Below, in pieces: positions 17,560 through 27,062 of a stretch of DNA of 64,000 bases (positions within the stretch are counted from its first letter, which is position 1; the number at the start of each line of letters is the position of its first letter). The stretch comes from RH-AL1 sp965198715 (GTDB lineage: Bacteria > Pseudomonadota > Alphaproteobacteria > Rhizobiales > Beijerinckiaceae), in contig CBDAPV010000002.1 in the NCBI GenBank assembly GCA_965198715.1, positions 868,001-932,000 on the forward strand, read 5' to 3'. The notes below the pieces were generated by a model. It had not been told where the DNA came from. It ran no database searches and saw only the letters and a program-made list of their open reading frames with translations. A program made the position numbers and the translations under genes.

Positions 17560-19398
17560 CTACTTCGCTGGTTCCGTCGCCTCGGCGCGCATCACGGGCT
17601 TGTCGAACGGACCCTCGACCTGCAGAGGCAGCGTCGCGCGCGGACCCGACGTGGCGACCTCGGGCGTGGCGGCGACCGCATGCACGTCGAGGCGGCGCGT
17701 GCCGATGTCGATGCTGCCGGTGGCGGTTAGGTTGCTGTCGCGCCCCCGCATCGCCGCTTCGCCGATCGTGGCGACGCCGTCGTCGAGGCGAAGGTCGAAC
17801 AAGAGCGTGCTGAACGGCGTCCGTCCGGCCTTCAGCGCCGCCGCCGCCTCGTCGGTGCGCCCGCGGGCGAGCGCGCGCAAGCCGAGACCGAGGTCGGCGC
17901 CCGTAATGTCGCCGTCCGTGGCGCTGCCGCGAACCCAACCCTTGAGGTGGGCCATCAGCGCGGCGACGTCGGCGCCGCCGCTCTCGAACGCGCCGGCACC
18001 CGATAGCGAACCGGCGGCGACCTGTCGGCCGACGAGGTCCCAGCCGAGCGCAGAGGCGTCGGCGCCGTCGAGCGCGCCGGCACCGCGCAGGCTGAACCCG
18101 TCCGGCGACAGGCCGATCGACAGCCGGCCCTTGAGCGCGCCGCCGTAGGCCTCGCCCTCGTTGAGGCGGATCTCGGTGCGCTGGCCGCGCGTCATCACCG
18201 ACAAGGCGGCATCGTCCACCGTGAAGGGGGGTAGCCGCAGGTGCGAGGCCGAGATGCGCAGGTCGAGCTGCAGCGGACTTGGCGCCGCGCTCGGCATGAG
18301 CGTGGCGTCCGACCAGGCACGGTCGGGATCAAGAAGCGGCGGCAGCCGCGCGAGGAACGGCTGCAGCGCGAGCTGGTCGGTGGCCAGCGTGCCGGAAAGC
18401 AGCGGCGTGCCGGTGCCGCGATAGGCGAGCGTGCCCTCGTAGGAATTGCCGTCGGCGGTGAGGTGGAGCGTCGGAAGGTCGAGCGTGACCGCCCCCGCGC
18501 GATCGACGGCGACGGTGGCATCGCTGTTGACGGCGAGATCCGCGAAGGCGGCGGGCAGGGCGCCGCTCCTGCCGCCGAGCGCGACCAGCCCGGCCAGCGA
18601 GGGCGCGCTCGCCGCGACGTGTCCCTTGAAGCTCGTCGAGCTCGCGCCGACCACGTCGCCGCTGGCCGACAAGTCGAGCGGGGCGGAATGCAACCGCAGC
18701 GACGTCGCCGAACGGTCGCCGCGCATCAGCGCGGAGGGCTGCTCGATCCAGGCAGCGATGTCGGTCGGCGTGTCGGCGACGCGCGCCGTGCCGGTCAGCG
18801 TCGCCGGCGAATCGAGGTCGCGCCAGTCCAGCGTCACGTCGATGTCGGAAAAGGACGGAAGGTGTCGCGGCGTGCGGCTCACCAGCGTGGCGGTGCCCTC
18901 GAGGAGCGTGACGGCGCCGAGCCTCTGGTCGCCGCCGAAGCTCGGGCCGGAGCGGGAGCGGATCGCGCGGCCGATGAGGCTGTCGGGCGGCATCGCGCGG
19001 CCGTCTAGATCGATGACGAGCTTCGGCTTGACGAGCGTCGCCGAAGCCAGCTCGATCCGTCCCACGAGGAGCGGCAGCAGCCGCACGTCGCCGTGGAGTG
19101 CCTCGGCGTCGATCGTCAGAATGCCGGACGGGTCGCTGATGTGGACCCCGGCGATCCTGATGCGCGGGCTCGGCAGGAGGTCGAAGCGCGCGTGGCCTAT
19201 GATGGCCAGTCCGAGGCCGGTGGTGACGCGGACCTGCTTGGCGATCTCACTTTGCAGGGTGGCGACGCGGAAGAGGTAGGGTCCGGCGGCATGGGCGATC
19301 GCCAGCAAGAGAGCGAGCAGGGCGGCCGTGGCAACGAGCAGGGGAGCGCGCCGGCGCGGCGCGGAGCGGGCCGCTTGCGCCGTGGCGGTGCCCTTCAC
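17560..19398 (-). CDS. AsmA-family protein
   Basis: A 612-residue AsmA-like protein: N-terminal transmembrane helix (about 19–40), then the hallmark 'LQSEIAKQVRVTTGLGLAIIGHARFDLLPSPRIRIAGV' segment, a long beta-rich middle, and the C-terminal AsmA repeat region ('ADLGLGLRALARGRTDE', 'TPFSTLLFDLRLDDGVATI', 'ATGSIDIGTRRLDV'). AsmA-like proteins are periplasmic bridges implicated in lipid transport to, and assembly of, the outer membrane. The start is GTG 19398, ten bases after the ABC-F stop, and no strong ribosome site is seen. Confidence 0.87.
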   Translation of the reverse strand: MKGTATAQAARSAPRRRAPLLVATAALLALLLAIAHAAGPYLFRVATLQSEIAKQVRVTTGLGLAIIGHARFDLLPSPRIRIAGVHISDPSGILTIDAEALHGDVRLLPLLVGRIELASATLVKPKLVIDLDGRAMPPDSLIGRAIRSRSGPSFGGDQRLGAVTLLEGTATLVSRTPRHLPSFSDIDVTLDWRDLDSPATLTGTARVADTPTDIAAWIEQPSALMRGDRSATSLRLHSAPLDLSASGDVVGASSTSFKGHVAASAPSLAGLVALGGRSGALPAAFADLAVNSDATVAVDRAGAVTLDLPTLHLTADGNSYEGTLAYRGTGTPLLSGTLATDQLALQPFLARLPPLLDPDRAWSDATLMPSAAPSPLQLDLRISASHLRLPPFTVDDAALSVMTRGQRTEIRLNEGEAYGGALKGRLSIGLSPDGFSLRGAGALDGADASALGWDLVGRQVAAGSLSGAGAFESGGADVAALMAHLKGWVRGSATDGDITGADLGLGLRALARGRTDEAAAALKAGRTPFSTLLFDLRLDDGVATIGEAAMRGRDSNLTATGSIDIGTRRLDVHAVAATPEVATSGPRATLPLQVEGPFDKPVMRAEATEPAK

Positions 19399-19408
19399 CG
19401 AGCCCGCG

Positions 19409-21262
19409 TCACTGCGCGGCGTCCTGCTGCGCCGAGAGCATCAGCCACTCGTCCTCGGCCACCTCGAGGGTCTTGGCGAGCTCGCCGCGCTGGCGGGCGA
19501 GCTGCGCGGCCTTCTGCGGCGCGGCGACGAAGGCGTCGCGGTCGGCCAAAGCCTGGTCGACGCGGGCGACCAGCGCGGTGAGCTTGGCGATCTTGTCCTC
19601 GAGCGCGGCGATCTTCTTCTTGAGCGGCACGGCAGCGTGGCGCGGCGCCTCGTTGGCGGCCTTGCGCAGCTGCACCGGCTCGGACGACTTCTTTCGCGGC
19701 TCGGTGCCGAGCACCATCGCCTTGTAGTCGTCCATGTCGCCGTCGAACGGCTTCACGGTGCCGTCGGCGACCTGCCACAGGCGGTCGGCGCAGGCGTCGA
19801 GCAGGTAACGGTCGTGGCTGACCAGGATCACCGCGCCCTTGTAATCGTTGATCGCCTCGATCAGCGCCGCGCGCGAGTCGATGTCGAGATGGTTGGTCGG
19901 CTCGTCGAGGATGATCATGTGCGGGCCGTGGAAGGTCGAGAGGCCCATCAGCAGGCGAGCCTTCTCGCCGCCCGAGAGCATCGCGACCTTGGTGTCGGCC
20001 TTGACGTTGGGAAAGCCGAACTGCGCGCACTTGCCGCGCACCTGCGCCTCGCTGGCCAGCGGCATCAGCGGCCGCACGCACTGGAACGGTGTCGCGCCCT
20101 CGTCGAGGTCGTCGACCTGGTGCTGGGCGAAGAAACCGACCTCGAGCTTGGAGGAGCGGCGTACCTCGCCCTCCATCGCCTGCAGTCGTCCGGCGACGAG
20201 CTTGGCGAAGGTCGACTTGCCGTTGCCGTTGGATCCCAGCAGGCCGATGCGGTCGTCGTCCGAGATGACCAGGCTGAGGTTCTTCAGGATGGCCTTCCCG
20301 TCGTAGCCGACGCTGACCTTCTCCATCGCCACGATCGGCGGCTTCAGCGGCTTCTCGGGCGAGGGCAGGATGATCGGCAGCACCTCGCCGTCGACCAGCG
20401 CCGAGACCGGCTCCATCTTGGCCAGCGCCTTGAGCCGGCTCTGCGCCTGCGTCGCCTTGGTGGCGGAGGCGCGAAAGCGGTCGACGAAGGCCTGCATGTG
20501 CTTGCGCTGCTCGTCCTGCTTCTTCTTGTGCTTCTGCTCGATCGCCTGCTGCTCGCGGCGCTGCTTCTCGAAGCTGGTGTAGTTGCCGGTCCACAGCGTC
20601 AGCTTGCTGTGGTTGAGGTGGAGGATGTGGTTGCAGACCGCGTCGAGCATATCGCGATCGTGGGAGATGACGAGGATGGTGGCGGGATAGCGCTGGAGAT
20701 AGTCGATCAGCCAGAGCGTGCCCTCGAGGTCGAGATAGTTGGTGGGCTCGTCGAGCAGCAGCAGGTCGGGCTCGGCGAACAGCACGGCGGCGAGCGCCAC
20801 GCGCATGCGCCAGCCGCCGGAATAGGACGACAGCGGCCGCTCCTGCGCCTCGAAGTCGAACCCCAGGCCCGCCAGGATGCGCGCGGCGCGGGCCGGCGCG
20901 GAATGCGCGTCGATGTCGACGAGGCGCGTCTGGATGTCGGCGATGCGGTTGGGCTCGGTCGCGGTCTCGGCCTCGACGAGGAGGCGCGCGCGCTCGACGT
21001 CGGCGGCGAGCACGAAGTCGATGAGGCTGCCCGGGCCGCCCGGCGCCTCCTGCTCGACGCGCCCCATTTTCAACGCCTTGGGGATCGAGATGTCGCCGAG
21101 GTCCGGCTGCAGCTCGTCGGCGATCATCTTGAAGAGCGTGGTCTTGCCGGTGCCGTTGCGCCCGACGAAGCCGATGCGGGCGCCCTCCGGCAGCGCCGCG
21201 GACGCCTTGTCGAAGAGCACGCGCGGCCCGAGCCGCAGGGTGATGTCGGAGATGTGGAGCAC
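19409..21262 (-). CDS. ABC-F ATPase (Uup/YheS-type)
   Basis: A 617-residue soluble protein with two ABC ATPase domains in one chain and no membrane segments, as in ribosome-associated ABC-F proteins. Domain 1 has Walker A 'GRNGTGKTT', signature 'SSYSGGWRMR' and Walker B 'LLLLDEPTNYLD'. The charged linker 'QKHKKKQDEQRKHMQAF' follows. Domain 2 has 'GSNGNGKST', 'LSGGEKARLLM' and 'MIILDEPTNHLD'. The C-terminus is a coiled-coil arm. GTG 21262 ('VLHISDITLRLGPRVLF') is chosen as the start; in-frame codons further upstream give non-conserved sequence. Such proteins act on the ribosomal E-site; which subfamily is not resolved. Confidence 0.92.
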   Translation of the reverse strand: MLHISDITLRLGPRVLFDKASAALPEGARIGFVGRNGTGKTTLFKMIADELQPDLGDISIPKALKMGRVEQEAPGGPGSLIDFVLAADVERARLLVEAETATEPNRIADIQTRLVDIDAHSAPARAARILAGLGFDFEAQERPLSSYSGGWRMRVALAAVLFAEPDLLLLDEPTNYLDLEGTLWLIDYLQRYPATILVISHDRDMLDAVCNHILHLNHSKLTLWTGNYTSFEKQRREQQAIEQKHKKKQDEQRKHMQAFVDRFRASATKATQAQSRLKALAKMEPVSALVDGEVLPIILPSPEKPLKPPIVAMEKVSVGYDGKAILKNLSLVISDDDRIGLLGSNGNGKSTFAKLVAGRLQAMEGEVRRSSKLEVGFFAQHQVDDLDEGATPFQCVRPLMPLASEAQVRGKCAQFGFPNVKADTKVAMLSGGEKARLLMGLSTFHGPHMIILDEPTNHLDIDSRAALIEAINDYKGAVILVSHDRYLLDACADRLWQVADGTVKPFDGDMDDYKAMVLGTEPRKKSSEPVQLRKAANEAPRHAAVPLKKKIAALEDKIAKLTALVARVDQALADRDAFVAAPQKAAQLARQRGELAKTLEVAEDEWLMLSAQQDAAQ

Positions 21263-21430
21263 ACCGGCTTGTCGCGCGGGCGGGGCGGGATGGCAAGGGC
21301 GGGGCGTCAGGTGGCGGCGAAGCTCTGCGTGCGGCGTCGTGGCTTTGAGAAAGCTTGTCCCCAAATGAAAAGGCTGGAGGTTCGTCAAATCTTGCAGATC
21401 TCGGCGTCCTTTAGCGTGATCTTCGATGCT

Positions 21431-22415
21431 TTAGGGGACGAGCACGGCCGCGCCTTCGAAGCGGCCGGCCCGCAAGTCCGCAAGCGCCTCGTTGGCATGG
21501 TCGAGGGCGTATGTGGTCGTCTTCGTGATGATCCCGACCTGCGGCGCCAGGCCGAGGAAGTCGATGCCGTCCTGCCGCGTCAGGTTGGCGACCGAGAGCA
21601 GCTGCCGCTCCTCCCAAAGGAGATCGTAGGGAAAGCTCGGGATAGCGCTCATGTGGATGCCGGCGCAGACGACCCGGCCACCCTTGCGCACCGCCTTGAG
21701 CGCGAGCGGGACGAGATCGCCCATTGTCGCGAAGATGATCGCCGCGTCGAGCGGCTCCGGCGGCATCGCGTCGGAGCCGCCGGCCCAGACGGCGCCGAGC
21801 GAGCGCGCGAAGTCCTGGGCCTTCGTATCGCCGGGACGGGTGAAGGCGAACACCGAGCGGCCCTGCCATCGGGCGACCTGCGCCAGGATGTGGGCGGCGG
21901 CGCCGAAGCCGTAGAGGCCGAGCTTGCGGGCGTCGCCGGCGATGACCAGCGATCGCCAGCCGATGAGGCCGGCGCAGAGGAGCGGCGCCAGCGAGACGTC
22001 GCTGCCGTCCTCGCCCAATGGGAAGGCGAAACGGGCATCGGCGATCGCTGCCGTCGCGAACCCGCCGTCGTGCGTGAAGCCGGTGAAGATGGCGTGATCG
22101 CAGAGGTTTTCGCGCTGGCCCCTGCAGTAGGGGCACGCGCCGCAAGTATGACCCAGCCAGGGAATGCCGACGCGCTCGCCCATCGCCAGGCCCGAGACCG
22201 CGGGGCCGATCGCGTCGATGCGGCCGACGATCTCGTGGCCGGGGATGATCGGCATCACGGGGTTGGGCAGTTCGCCGTCGACGACGTGCAGGTCGGTCCG
22301 GCAGACGCCGCAGGCCAGCACGCGCACCCGGGACCTGGCCGGCGCCGGGCTCGCGGTTGGGCAGCTGCGTCCATTGCAGCGGCGTGCGCAGCCGATTCAG
22401 CACCATCGCGTGCAT
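21431..22415 (-). pseudogene. Zinc-dependent alcohol dehydrogenase, frameshifted near N-terminus
   Basis: A medium-chain alcohol dehydrogenase split by one frame change. The N-terminal piece (ATG 22415, GGAGG at 22421–22425) reads 'MHAMVLNRLRTPLQWTQLPNREPGAGQV'. The rest (21431 to about 22330) reads 'RVLACGVCRTDLHVVDGE' and continues to the end. Removing one C from the CCC at about 22329–22331 restores a continuous protein. The catalytic zinc ligands (CGVC, GHE) and the four-cysteine structural zinc lobe ('CGACPYCRGQRENLC') are intact, as is the 'GLYGFGAAAH' nucleotide-binding turn. A single-base slip in a C-run could be a sequencing error or a recent mutation. It is related to, but distinct from, adhP at 25895. 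Confidence 0.8.
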
Positions 22416-22455
22416 GGCATCCTCCGGTCCGTCCGCCGTTCCCGGCGGCGGCCAC

Positions 22456-23931
22456 TCATGTCCACAGGCGCCGCAGCACGCCGGGCAGCAGGTCGGGCAG
22501 GTCCTCGGCGATGAGCCCGGGCCCGAAGTCGGCCGCAGCCGCGCCGTGCATCCAGGCCGCGGCGCATGCCGCCTGGAGCGGCGCGACGCCCTGCGCGAGG
22601 AGGCCGAGGATGATGCCGCTCAACACGTCGCCCGATCCCGCCGTGGCCAGCGTCGCCGGCGCGTTGGCGTTGATGACGGCCAGCCCGGCGGGCGATGCGA
22701 TCACCGTGTCCGACCCTTTCAGGAGGATAATCGCGCCGCTCTGACGGGCGGCCTTGCGGGCGCGTTCCAGCTTGTTTCCGGTCGCGTCGAAGAGGCGGCG
22801 GAATTCGCCCTCGTGGGGCGTGATCACGCAGGGGCCGGTGATGGCGCGGAAGAGCGCGCCGGGATCGTCGCTGAAGGAGGTGATCGCATCCGCGTCGAGC
22901 ACGGTGGCTCGGCCCGTCGACAACATGGCGAGCGCGCGGGTCCGCGTCTCCGCGCCGGTCCCGGCGCCGGGCCCGATGGCGAGCCCCGACAGGCGATGGT
23001 CGCGCAGCAGATCGTCGAAGTCGCCTGGCGCCGCAATGGGCTTGACCATGATGCTGGTCAGGGCGGCGGCGTAAACGGGCAGGGCGACCTCTTCGACCGC
23101 GATCGTCGTCAGCCCGGCACCGGCGCGGGCCGCGGCGCGCGCCGCCATCCGGGCGGCACCCGTCATCGGGTAGCCGCCCCAGACCAGCGCATGGCCCCGA
23201 GTGTACTTGTTGCCACCATCGCCCGGACGGGGAAGGGTCGAGAGCCAGAGCGAGGGCGCGTTCTCGAAGGTGTCTGGCGCGATCGTCTCGAGCACCGAGC
23301 CGGGCGTGCCGATCTCCGTCACAACGACCTCGCCGCATAGCGCACGGCCCGGCATCAGCAAGTGCCCGGGCTTCTTGCGGAAGAACGTCACGGTGAGCGT
23401 CGCTGCGACGGCGCCGAGCGCGTCGCCGCTGTCTCCCATGAGGCCGCTGGGGACGTCGATGGCCACGATGGGGACGCGCATGGTCGCGGCAGCCGCCAGG
23501 ACCTCCGCTGCCGCGCCCTCCAGCGCCCGGCTGAGCCCGGCCCCGAACAGCGCGTCGACGACGAGCCGCGAACCGTCGAGGACGGCGGGCGTCAGGGCCT
23601 CGATGGGGCCGGTCCAAAGCTCGGCGTGGTGGCGCGCCTCGCCTTTGAGCCGCTCGAATGGTCCCAGCAGCGCCAGCCTCACCGGCCAGCCGGATTTGGC
23701 GAGGTGCCGCGCGACGACGAAGCCGTCGCCGCCGTTGTTGCCGGGTCCGCACAGCACGACGAGCGGCCGCACGGACCAGCGCCGGAGGATCTCGCGCGCC
23801 ACGCTCGCGCCGGCGTTCTCCATGAGCGCGATGCCGGACGTGCCCGCGGCGACCGTCAGAGCGTCGGCCTCGCCCATCTGGCGCACGTCGAGCAGCGCCT
23901 TGGACGGGTCGAATTCAAACGCCCCGGGCAT
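22456..23931 (-). CDS. nnr: Bifunctional NAD(P)H-hydrate epimerase/dehydratase
   Basis: A 491-residue fusion repairing hydrated NAD(P)H. The N-terminal epimerase (YjeF_N) domain has 'GIALMENAGASVA', 'VLCGPGNNGGDGFVVARHL' and 'VVDALFGAGLSR....AIDVPSGL'. The C-terminal ADP/ATP-dependent dehydratase (ribokinase-like) domain has 'NKYTRGHALVWGG', 'CVITPHEGEFRRLF' and the diagnostic 'LATAGSGDVLSGIILGLLAQG'. I chose ATG 23931 with AAAGAG upstream; an upstream in-frame extension of 71 codons is non-conserved. Spacing to the adh remnant is 40 bases, same strand. Confidence 0.93.
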   Translation of the reverse strand: MPGAFEFDPSKALLDVRQMGEADALTVAAGTSGIALMENAGASVAREILRRWSVRPLVVLCGPGNNGGDGFVVARHLAKSGWPVRLALLGPFERLKGEARHHAELWTGPIEALTPAVLDGSRLVVDALFGAGLSRALEGAAAEVLAAAATMRVPIVAIDVPSGLMGDSGDALGAVAATLTVTFFRKKPGHLLMPGRALCGEVVVTEIGTPGSVLETIAPDTFENAPSLWLSTLPRPGDGGNKYTRGHALVWGGYPMTGAARMAARAAARAGAGLTTIAVEEVALPVYAAALTSIMVKPIAAPGDFDDLLRDHRLSGLAIGPGAGTGAETRTRALAMLSTGRATVLDADAITSFSDDPGALFRAITGPCVITPHEGEFRRLFDATGNKLERARKAARQSGAIILLKGSDTVIASPAGLAVINANAPATLATAGSGDVLSGIILGLLAQGVAPLQAACAAAWMHGAAAADFGPGLIAEDLPDLLPGVLRRLWT

Positions 23932-24226
23932 GTTGCTCTTTAGCCATTTAAACCGGCACGCGATGAATGAGGTGGCTAGGCATTGACACTGAGGATGACC
24001 TTTCCATCCGCCATTCGAAAGGCTCGGCAAGTACTCATGCCTTCGCTTGCGTGGTTTCCGATGCTCCCCTGCTGGCGGGCGTGGCGCTATGTGTCGCGAA
24101 CTCCCACAAGGAGGCGTATCGCGTGCACTTGATTCGGCCCTCAAGGCGATGGCGAAGCGTCAGGAGTGCCGAATTCGGCCGTGCTCGTCTTCCCGTGCCT
24201 GCCCCCGTCGTACAGGATGAGCCGCA

Positions 24227-25285
24227 ATGCTGGTTGAACGACCCTCCAGGATGGTCCTGCCGGCGGCGCCGGTAGCCATCACCCTGCGCAACAAGCGCCC
24301 GCCGCCGCCACCCTGGAGCGCGGAGCGCCTGCGCCGGGCCACCGAAGCCGCGGGCGTAGCCCTCTGGTCATGGGTCGTCGACACCGACGAGATCACGATC
24401 GACGAGCACGCCTTTGATCTCTGGGGCATGGCAGGAAGCGACGCCGTGAGCTTCGCCGACCTGTTCTCACGCATCCATTACGACGACCGCGGCAGGGTCA
24501 GCGCGTCGTTCCTCGCCGTGCGTCAACTTCCCGGCCCCTACGAGATCGACTTCCGCATCATGGTCGAGGACGAGGTGAGATGGATCGCCTGTCGCGGCCA
24601 CGGCGACGACACGGGGGCGAGCGATCGAACCATGTTCGGCGTCTTCATCGATTGCACGGCCCGCAAGAACGCCGAGGAAGCCAACGAGCTGCTCGCTGGC
24701 GAAATGTCCCATCGCGTCAAGAACCTCCTGGCCATCGCGGCAGGCCTGACGGCGATCACGTCGCGCTCGAGCAAGACGACGGAGGACATGGCTCACCAGT
24801 TGACCGTGAGGCTGAACGCGCTAGGCCGGGCCCACGACCTCGTTCGCCCAATCCCGGGTCGGTCGCAGAGCGCCGCGCTGCTCGCGGACCTGCTCACGAT
24901 CCTCCTGACGCCATACGGCGACATGGGCGGTTTCGGAGACCGGACGCGCATCACCGCGCCGCGGATCGCCATCGGGGAAAAGACCACGACGGTGCTCGCG
25001 CTGGTCGTGCACGAACTGGCGACCAATTCGCTCAAATATGGCGTGTTCTCGTCGCCCTCGGGCATGCTCGACGTCTCCTGCCATTCCAAAGACGCGGACG
25101 TCGTCGTCGTCTGGAGCGAAAGAGGCGGTCCCACCATTCAGCTGCCAACCGGGCCGGGAGGCTATGGAAGCCGGCTGGTGGACCGCAGCGTTTGCGGGCA
25201 TCTCGGCGGGTCGATCGACCGCGAATGGTGCCCCGACGGCCTCGTGGCGACGCTGCGGATGCGAAGCGACCGCCTCTCGGCTTGA
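24227..25285 (+). CDS. HWE-family sensor histidine kinase with PAS domain
   Basis: A 352-residue soluble histidine kinase. A PAS-like sensor (about 38–150: 'TEAAGVALWSWVVDTDEI', 'FADLFSRIHYDDRGRV', 'GVFIDCTARKNAEE') leads into an HWE/HisKA_2 dimerisation domain with the phospho-acceptor in 'GEMSHRVKNLLAIAAGL' and an ATPase domain with 'LALVVHELATNSLKYGVFS'. HWE kinases are common in rhizobia, where several feed the general stress response. No transmembrane segment and no adjacent response regulator. It begins a block of stress-related genes. About 295 bases upstream of it (23932–24226) hold no gene. Confidence 0.9.
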   Translation: MLVERPSRMVLPAAPVAITLRNKRPPPPPWSAERLRRATEAAGVALWSWVVDTDEITIDEHAFDLWGMAGSDAVSFADLFSRIHYDDRGRVSASFLAVRQLPGPYEIDFRIMVEDEVRWIACRGHGDDTGASDRTMFGVFIDCTARKNAEEANELLAGEMSHRVKNLLAIAAGLTAITSRSSKTTEDMAHQLTVRLNALGRAHDLVRPIPGRSQSAALLADLLTILLTPYGDMGGFGDRTRITAPRIAIGEKTTTVLALVVHELATNSLKYGVFSSPSGMLDVSCHSKDADVVVVWSERGGPTIQLPTGPGGYGSRLVDRSVCGHLGGSIDREWCPDGLVATLRMRSDRLSA

Positions 25286-25467
25286 TGGAGCATGATCGAT
25301 CGCGACCTGGAGCAACCCTCGGCATCGTCGCCGTCGCCCCTGAGTATTTTCCGAGGCTCCTGACGTCTACCCGCGATCTAGGCTTCTGCCCGACGATCGC
25401 ATTAGGGCGACGCACCACGCATCGGTCTCAATCCGAATGGTTTGCCGATCCTGCTGGAGAGACCGCG

Positions 25468-25863
25468 ATGGATGCCAGGGCGACGACAAGCGGTGTCAGC
25501 CAGTCCACAGCGCTCGAGACCGGCGGTCTTTCTCAAACCTCGATCAAAACCCGTGAAATCGTCGACATCGTCGTCGCGTTCGGCTCGAACCGGACTTGTC
25601 TCATGGACATGGTCCTGAGGGTGAAGGATCGTTTCGGCCACGTCGGCCCGGAGGCCTGCGCTACGATCGCGGCGGCGCTCGGCACGTGCAGCAGCCGAGC
25701 GCCGTCGACAACGGCAAGACCTACGTCTGCGCGGCTCGCATCATGGCTCAGGGTGCCGTCTGGTTCACGGGCTTCGGCATGCAACACGGTCTACGGCGAC
25801 GCCCAGGCGGCGCTGGTGCAGATGATCGAGGCCGTGCGCGGGCTCGGCACCGCCGCCGCCTGA
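25468..25863 (+). pseudogene. Small unknown gene with two apparent frame changes
   Basis: One frame is open from ATG 25468 to 25863 (131 codons), but codon usage suggests it is not read straight through. The first 70 codons ('IVDIVVAFGSNRTCLMDMVLRVKDRFG') and the last 25 ('VYGDAQAALVQMIEAVRGLGT') have normal high-GC third positions. Between about 25685 and 25790 the GC3-rich, natural-looking sequence is in another frame ('QQPSAVDNGKTYVCAARIMAQGAVWFTGFGMQH'). Two compensating single-base changes would explain this. No family recognised. It sits between the HWE kinase and adhP. Either a damaged gene or two sequence errors. Confidence 0.5.
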
Positions 25864-25894
25864 TCCTCCAAACCTCCACATCAAGGAGCCATCG

Positions 25895-27004
25895 ATGACC
25901 AAGACCATGCAAGCCGCCGTCGTCGAGCAGTTCGGCAAACCCCTCGTCTTCCGCGAGGTCGCGATCCCCACGCCCGGTCCCGGCCAGATCCTCGTCAAGA
26001 CCGAAGCCTGCGGCGTCTGCCACACCGACCTCCACGCCGCGCGCGGCGACTGGCCGCTGAAGCCCACGCCACCCTTCATCCCAGGCCACGAGGGCATCGG
26101 GCGCGTGGTCGCGCTGGGCTCCGGGATCACCATCGTCAAGGAAGGCGACCGCGTCGGTGTGCCGTGGCTCTACTCGGCCTGCGGGCATTGCGAATATTGC
26201 CTCACCGCGTGGGAGACGGTCTGCGCCAAGGCGGAATTCGGCGGCTACACCAAGAACGGCGGCTTCGCCGAATACATCCTCGCCGATGCCGACTACGTCG
26301 CGCACATCCCCAAGGGCCTCTCGGCCCAGGCGGCGGCGCCGCTCATCTGCGCGGGCATCACCACCTACAAGGGCATCAAGGTCACCGAGGCGCGGCCCGG
26401 CGAGTGGCTCGTCGTCTCCGGCGCGGGCGGCCTCGGCCACCTAGCCATACAATACGCCAAGATCATGGGCCTACAGGTCTGCGCGGTGGATATCGAGAAC
26501 GAGAAGCTGGCGCTGGCCAAAGAGCTTGGCGCCGATCTCACCGTCAACGCGACCCACCCCGACGCGGCCGAGCAGGTCAAGGCGGGCACCGCCGGCGGCG
26601 CCCACGGCGTGCTCATCACCGCCCCCTCGCTCGGCGCCTTCAAGCAGGGCGTGGCGATGACGCGCAAGCGCGGCACCTGCGTGCTGGTCGGCCTGCCGCC
26701 CGGCGATTTCCCGGTGCCGCTGTTCGACGTGGTGGCGAACTGCATCACCATCCGCGGCTCCTTCGTCGGCAATCGCGAGGACATGGCCGAGACGCTGGCC
26801 TTCGCCGCTGAGGGCAAGGTCAAGGCCGACATCGAGCTGCAGCCGCTCGCCGACGTCAACGACGTGCTGGACCGGCTGGAGCACGGCAAGGTGGCCGCCC
26901 GCGTGGTGCTCGACTTCGAGGGCGCCGCGAAGCCGGCGGTCGTTCACCGAGCGTCGAAGAAAGCCGTCCAGCCGGGTGGTACCGGGCTCGAAGTCGTCGC
27001 CTAG
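25895..27004 (+). CDS. adhP: Zinc-dependent alcohol dehydrogenase
   Basis: A 369-residue medium-chain dehydrogenase of the AdhP type, oxidising ethanol-like alcohols with NAD or the reverse. Catalytic zinc ligands: 'CGVCHTDLHAARGDW' and 'PGHEGIG'. The structural zinc lobe is 'ACGHCEYCLTAWETVC'. The Rossmann turn is 'VSGAGGLGHLAIQYAK', and 'VDIENEKL' suggests NAD preference. A strong AAGGAG precedes ATG 25895. The last 25 residues after 'VVLDFEG' extend past the usual AdhP end and look unconserved. Its position beside cbpAM, a universal stress protein and groESL suggests a role under microaerobic or redox stress; no regulator site was found. Confidence 0.95.
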   Translation: MTKTMQAAVVEQFGKPLVFREVAIPTPGPGQILVKTEACGVCHTDLHAARGDWPLKPTPPFIPGHEGIGRVVALGSGITIVKEGDRVGVPWLYSACGHCEYCLTAWETVCAKAEFGGYTKNGGFAEYILADADYVAHIPKGLSAQAAAPLICAGITTYKGIKVTEARPGEWLVVSGAGGLGHLAIQYAKIMGLQVCAVDIENEKLALAKELGADLTVNATHPDAAEQVKAGTAGGAHGVLITAPSLGAFKQGVAMTRKRGTCVLVGLPPGDFPVPLFDVVANCITIRGSFVGNREDMAETLAFAAEGKVKADIELQPLADVNDVLDRLEHGKVAARVVLDFEGAAKPAVVHRASKKAVQPGGTGLEVVA

Positions 27005-27062
27005 CATCGCCGGCCAACCGTCTCGGAGCCTTCAGACGCCATGAGCCCGCGAGGTCCCTGAG

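Noticed and set aside
23967..24275. A 102-codon plus-strand frame between nnr and the HWE kinase
   Set aside because: Composition is not coding-like, and it overlaps the kinase start in another frame without a ribosome site.
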